Both the position numbers and the translations under genes were made by a program. The notes beneath the pieces are model-generated. The model was not told where the DNA came from and did not search any database. It saw only the letters and a program-made list of their open reading frames with translations. A DNA stretch of 6,905 nucleotides from a bacterium (GTDB taxonomy: Bacteria; Vulcanimicrobiota; Vulcanimicrobiia; Vulcanimicrobiales; SCRA01), in the NCBI GenBank assembly GCA_028869325.1, contig JAGWST010000024.1, positions 1-6,905 on the forward strand, in the 5' to 3' direction. Each line of letters begins with the position of its first letter. Positions within the stretch are counted from its first letter, which is position 1. Below, piece after piece: positions 5,393-6,905 of this stretch.

Positions 5393-6010
5393 ATGAGTGA
5401 CTCCGTCTTCGACCCGGACGCGCAGCAGGGCGACGTCGACAGCAAGATCACCGCGGCGTTCGAGCGCATCGCGCAAGCGCTTCGCGTAGCGTTATGGGAT
5501 GAAGGAAAGCAGGCGGGGCTGAGTCCGGTTCAGGTGCAGATGCTGACGACGCTGGCGTTCCGGCGCCAGGGTGCGCGCATCGGCGAGCTTGCCCGGGAGT
5601 TCTCGCTCACGCCGCCGACCATCAGCGAGGCGGTCGCCGCGCTGGAGAGCAAAGGCCTGGTGCGCCGCTCGACCCACCCCCGCGACCGGCGCGTGGTCAC
5701 CATCAAGCTGACGCCCGCGGGCCGCACCGTGGGGCGCGGCGCCATCCACTGGGCCGATGCGATCCGCGCCTCGCTGCGGGCGGTTCCGGGCGAGAAGGCT
5801 GTCCATCTCGCCTTTCTCATGCAGGTGATCGCGCGGCTGCAGCAGGGGGGTCTGGTCACCATCGCGCGGATGTGCTCGACGTGCCAGCACTTCGGTCCAG
5901 CGCGTGCGGGCGAGCGGTACGTAGGCTACTGCGGCCTGCTCGAAAAGCCGCTCGCGCAGCGCGATCTGCGCATCGACTGCCCGGAGCACCTGGCGGTCGA
6001 GGGCCCCTGA
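5393..6010 (+). CDS. MarR-family regulator with a four-cysteine C-terminal segment
   Basis: A 205-residue winged-helix transcription regulator. The N-terminal helix (about 15-38) is followed by LSPVQVQMLTTLAF (43-56), the recognition region IGELAREFSLTPPTISEAVAALESKGLV (63-90), and a wing with the MarR hallmark D-x-R-R (STHPRDRRVVTIKLT, 93-107). The dimerisation helix runs to about 150. After it comes a segment with Cys161, Cys164, Cys180 and Cys196, i.e. C-X2-C-X15-C-X15-C, plus His166 and His199. Plain MarR proteins are about 140-160 residues, so this segment is an addition; similar Cys-rich tails occur in some MarR relatives. It probably binds Zn or an Fe-S cluster, or senses redox or NO; this is inference. 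The ATG at 5393 has only a weak upstream GGA. The gene is divergent from the nitrosocyanin-like gene and shares a 119-bp control region with a repeated 11-bp element, so it very likely controls that operon and itself. Confidence 0.88.
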   Translation: MSDSVFDPDAQQGDVDSKITAAFERIAQALRVALWDEGKQAGLSPVQVQMLTTLAFRRQGARIGELAREFSLTPPTISEAVAALESKGLVRRSTHPRDRRVVTIKLTPAGRTVGRGAIHWADAIRASLRAVPGEKAVHLAFLMQVIARLQQGGLVTIARMCSTCQHFGPARAGERYVGYCGLLEKPLAQRDLRIDCPEHLAVEGP

Positions 6011-6020
6011 GAATGCGAGA

Positions 6021-6044
6021 GGGGCGGCTCGAGTGAGCCGCCCC
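6021..6044. terminator. Probable bidirectional terminator between the MarR-type gene and rpsA
   Basis: GGGGCGGCTC and GAGCCGCCCC form a perfect 10-bp stem with a GAGT loop, in the 57-bp gap between two convergent genes. T-runs are poor on both sides (CTTC on the plus strand, TCTC on the minus strand), which is common in GC-rich genomes. Confidence 0.7.
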
Positions 6045-6058
6045 CTTCATCGCACCGG

Positions 6059-6080
6059 CGCGGAGCGTTACTGCTCCGCG
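6059..6080 (-). terminator. Hairpin spanning the rpsA stop codon
   Basis: CGCGGAGC and GCTCCGCG form a perfect 8-bp stem. The 6-nt loop contains the TAA stop of rpsA (6068-6070). It lacks a T-tract, so it may protect the 3' end or help the stronger hairpin at 6021-6044 end rpsA transcription. Confidence 0.45.
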
Positions 6081-6905
6081 AACGGATCGTCGCCCAGCAG
6101 ATCGCCGATCGTCGTGCCGTGCTCGCCCTCGGAGTGGTAGTACTCGGTGAAGTCCTCCACGCCGGTAACGCGCAACGAGCCCGTGATGCGGCGCGTCGAC
6201 TGATTGACGGTGACCAGCTTGACGTCCACCTCTTCGCCGGCCTGGTACTGCCTGTTCGGATCGAACTCGCCTTTGGGGACCATGGCGAGGATGCCGGGGA
6301 AGACCTCCACCAGCAGATAGTTCGGCGTGATCTTGACGACCTGCGCCTTGTGGACGTAGTTCTCGACCAGCTCCGCCGCGTGCTCGACCCACGGGTCGGG
6401 CAGCGAGTGCTTGAGCGAGAGGCTGACCTTCTTCGCCTCCGGGTCGAACTTCATGATCTCGACCTGGACGGTGTCGCCGACCTTGACCACCTCGGACGGA
6501 TGCTTGATGCGCGCGTATGAGAGCTCGGAGTTGTGGATGAGACCATCCACGCCGCCGAGATCGACGAAGGCGCCGAACTCCGCCAGGCGGACGACCAGAC
6601 CCTCGCGGATCTGACCCACGGCGAGATTGCCGAGCAGCTCCTGCTTCTTCTGGTTGAGCTCCTCCTCGAGCACCAGGCGCTGCGAGAGCACCACACGGTG
6701 ACGCTTGTGATCGAGATCGATCACCTTCAGGCGCAGCTTCTTGCCCACCAGCTCTTCGAGATTGCCCACCGGCTGGCGGCGGATCTGCGAGGCCGGGACG
6801 AAACCGCGCATGCCCAGATCGACGAGCACGCCGCCCTTGACCACTTGCGTGGCCGTGGCCTCGATGACTTCGTCGTTCTCGTGGGCGGCGATGACCTTCT
6901 CCCAC
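6068..6905 (-). CDS. rpsA: 30S ribosomal protein S1, C-terminal part (5' end outside the window)
   Basis: 278 codons of an open frame that runs off the right edge; the GTG at 6844 is internal, not a start. Three S1 (OB-fold) RNA-binding domains are visible. The first spans the edge and has [20 protein letters not shown] and RHRVVLSQR. The second is the best conserved, with [30 protein letters not shown] and KKVSLSLK. The third is more divergent, with [11 protein letters not shown] and RRITGSLR. The Trp-Glu-Lys lead-in and the order of domains match S1 domains 2-4 of the shorter S1 type of Gram-positive and related bacteria; the acidic tail ends in DDPFAEQ. S1 binds mRNA on the small ribosomal subunit and aids initiation. 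It is convergent with the MarR-type gene. Confidence 0.9.
   Translation of the reverse strand, partial: WEKVIAAHENDEVIEATATQVVKGGVLVDLGMRGFVPASQIRRQPVGNLEELVGKKLRLKVIDLDHKRHRVVLSQRLVLEEELNQKKQELLGNLAVGQIREGLVVRLAEFGAFVDLGGVDGLIHNSELSYARIKHPSEVVKVGDTVQVEIMKFDPEAKKVSLSLKHSLPDPWVEHAAELVENYVHKAQVVKITPNYLLVEVFPGILAMVPKGEFDPNRQYQAGEEVDVKLVTVNQSTRRITGSLRVTGVEDFTEYYHSEGEHGTTIGDLLGDDPFAEQ

Noticed and set aside
5856..6905. Long minus-strand open frame of 349 codons across rpsA and the marR-type 3' end.
   Set aside because: Low-complexity Arg/Gly/Ala translation out of frame with the S1 domains.

Overview
The window is GC-rich bacterial chromosomal DNA with seven confidently identified protein genes plus the 3' part of one more (rpsA). 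Gene content (ribosomal protein S1, CoaE, a lipoprotein-type peptide-binding protein, KGG-repeat stress protein) shows a free-living bacterium. The mix of a D-aminoacylase, KGG protein and nitrosocyanin-like copper protein would fit a soil lineage such as an uncultured Terrabacteria-type phylum, but the sequence alone does not fix the taxon. I see no tRNA, rRNA, IS element, CRISPR array or phage gene, and no gene-free stretch longer than about 150 bases.

Layout. (1) Positions 41-271, minus: a small KGG-repeat stress protein, with a general-stress-type promoter match upstream. (2) 384-1961, plus: a complete N-acyl-D-amino-acid deacylase, divergent from the KGG gene and overlapping coaE tail to tail by 38 bp. 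(3) 5273 down to 1924, minus: four co-directional genes, in transcription order a nitrosocyanin-like red copper protein, a hemerythrin-like protein, an orphan peptide/solute-binding lipoprotein, and coaE (dephospho-CoA kinase). The last two are joined by an ATGA stop/start overlap. A perfect 11-bp hairpin sits between the hemerythrin-like gene and the binding protein. (4) 5393-6010, plus: a MarR-family regulator with an added four-cysteine C-terminal segment, divergent from the copper-protein gene. (5) 6068-6905, minus: the C-terminal part of rpsA, running off the right edge. A strong hairpin lies between the convergent marR-type gene and rpsA.

The most interesting part is the 119-bp divergent region 5274-5392 and the genes on either side. 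The copper protein carries the full Glu/Cys/His/His ligand set, at the same spacing, as nitrosocyanin, the red copper protein first known from ammonia-oxidising bacteria. The next gene encodes a second likely metal protein, a non-classical hemerythrin fold. The divergent regulator has a Cys-X2-Cys-X15-Cys-X15-Cys tail. Between them are two back-to-back promoters whose -35 boxes form one perfect 17-bp palindrome, and an 11-bp element repeated in inverted orientation over each -10/start region. I infer a self-regulated module, possibly responding to nitric oxide, oxygen or metal, that controls a copper protein and a hemerythrin-like protein; the signal itself is not shown by the sequence.
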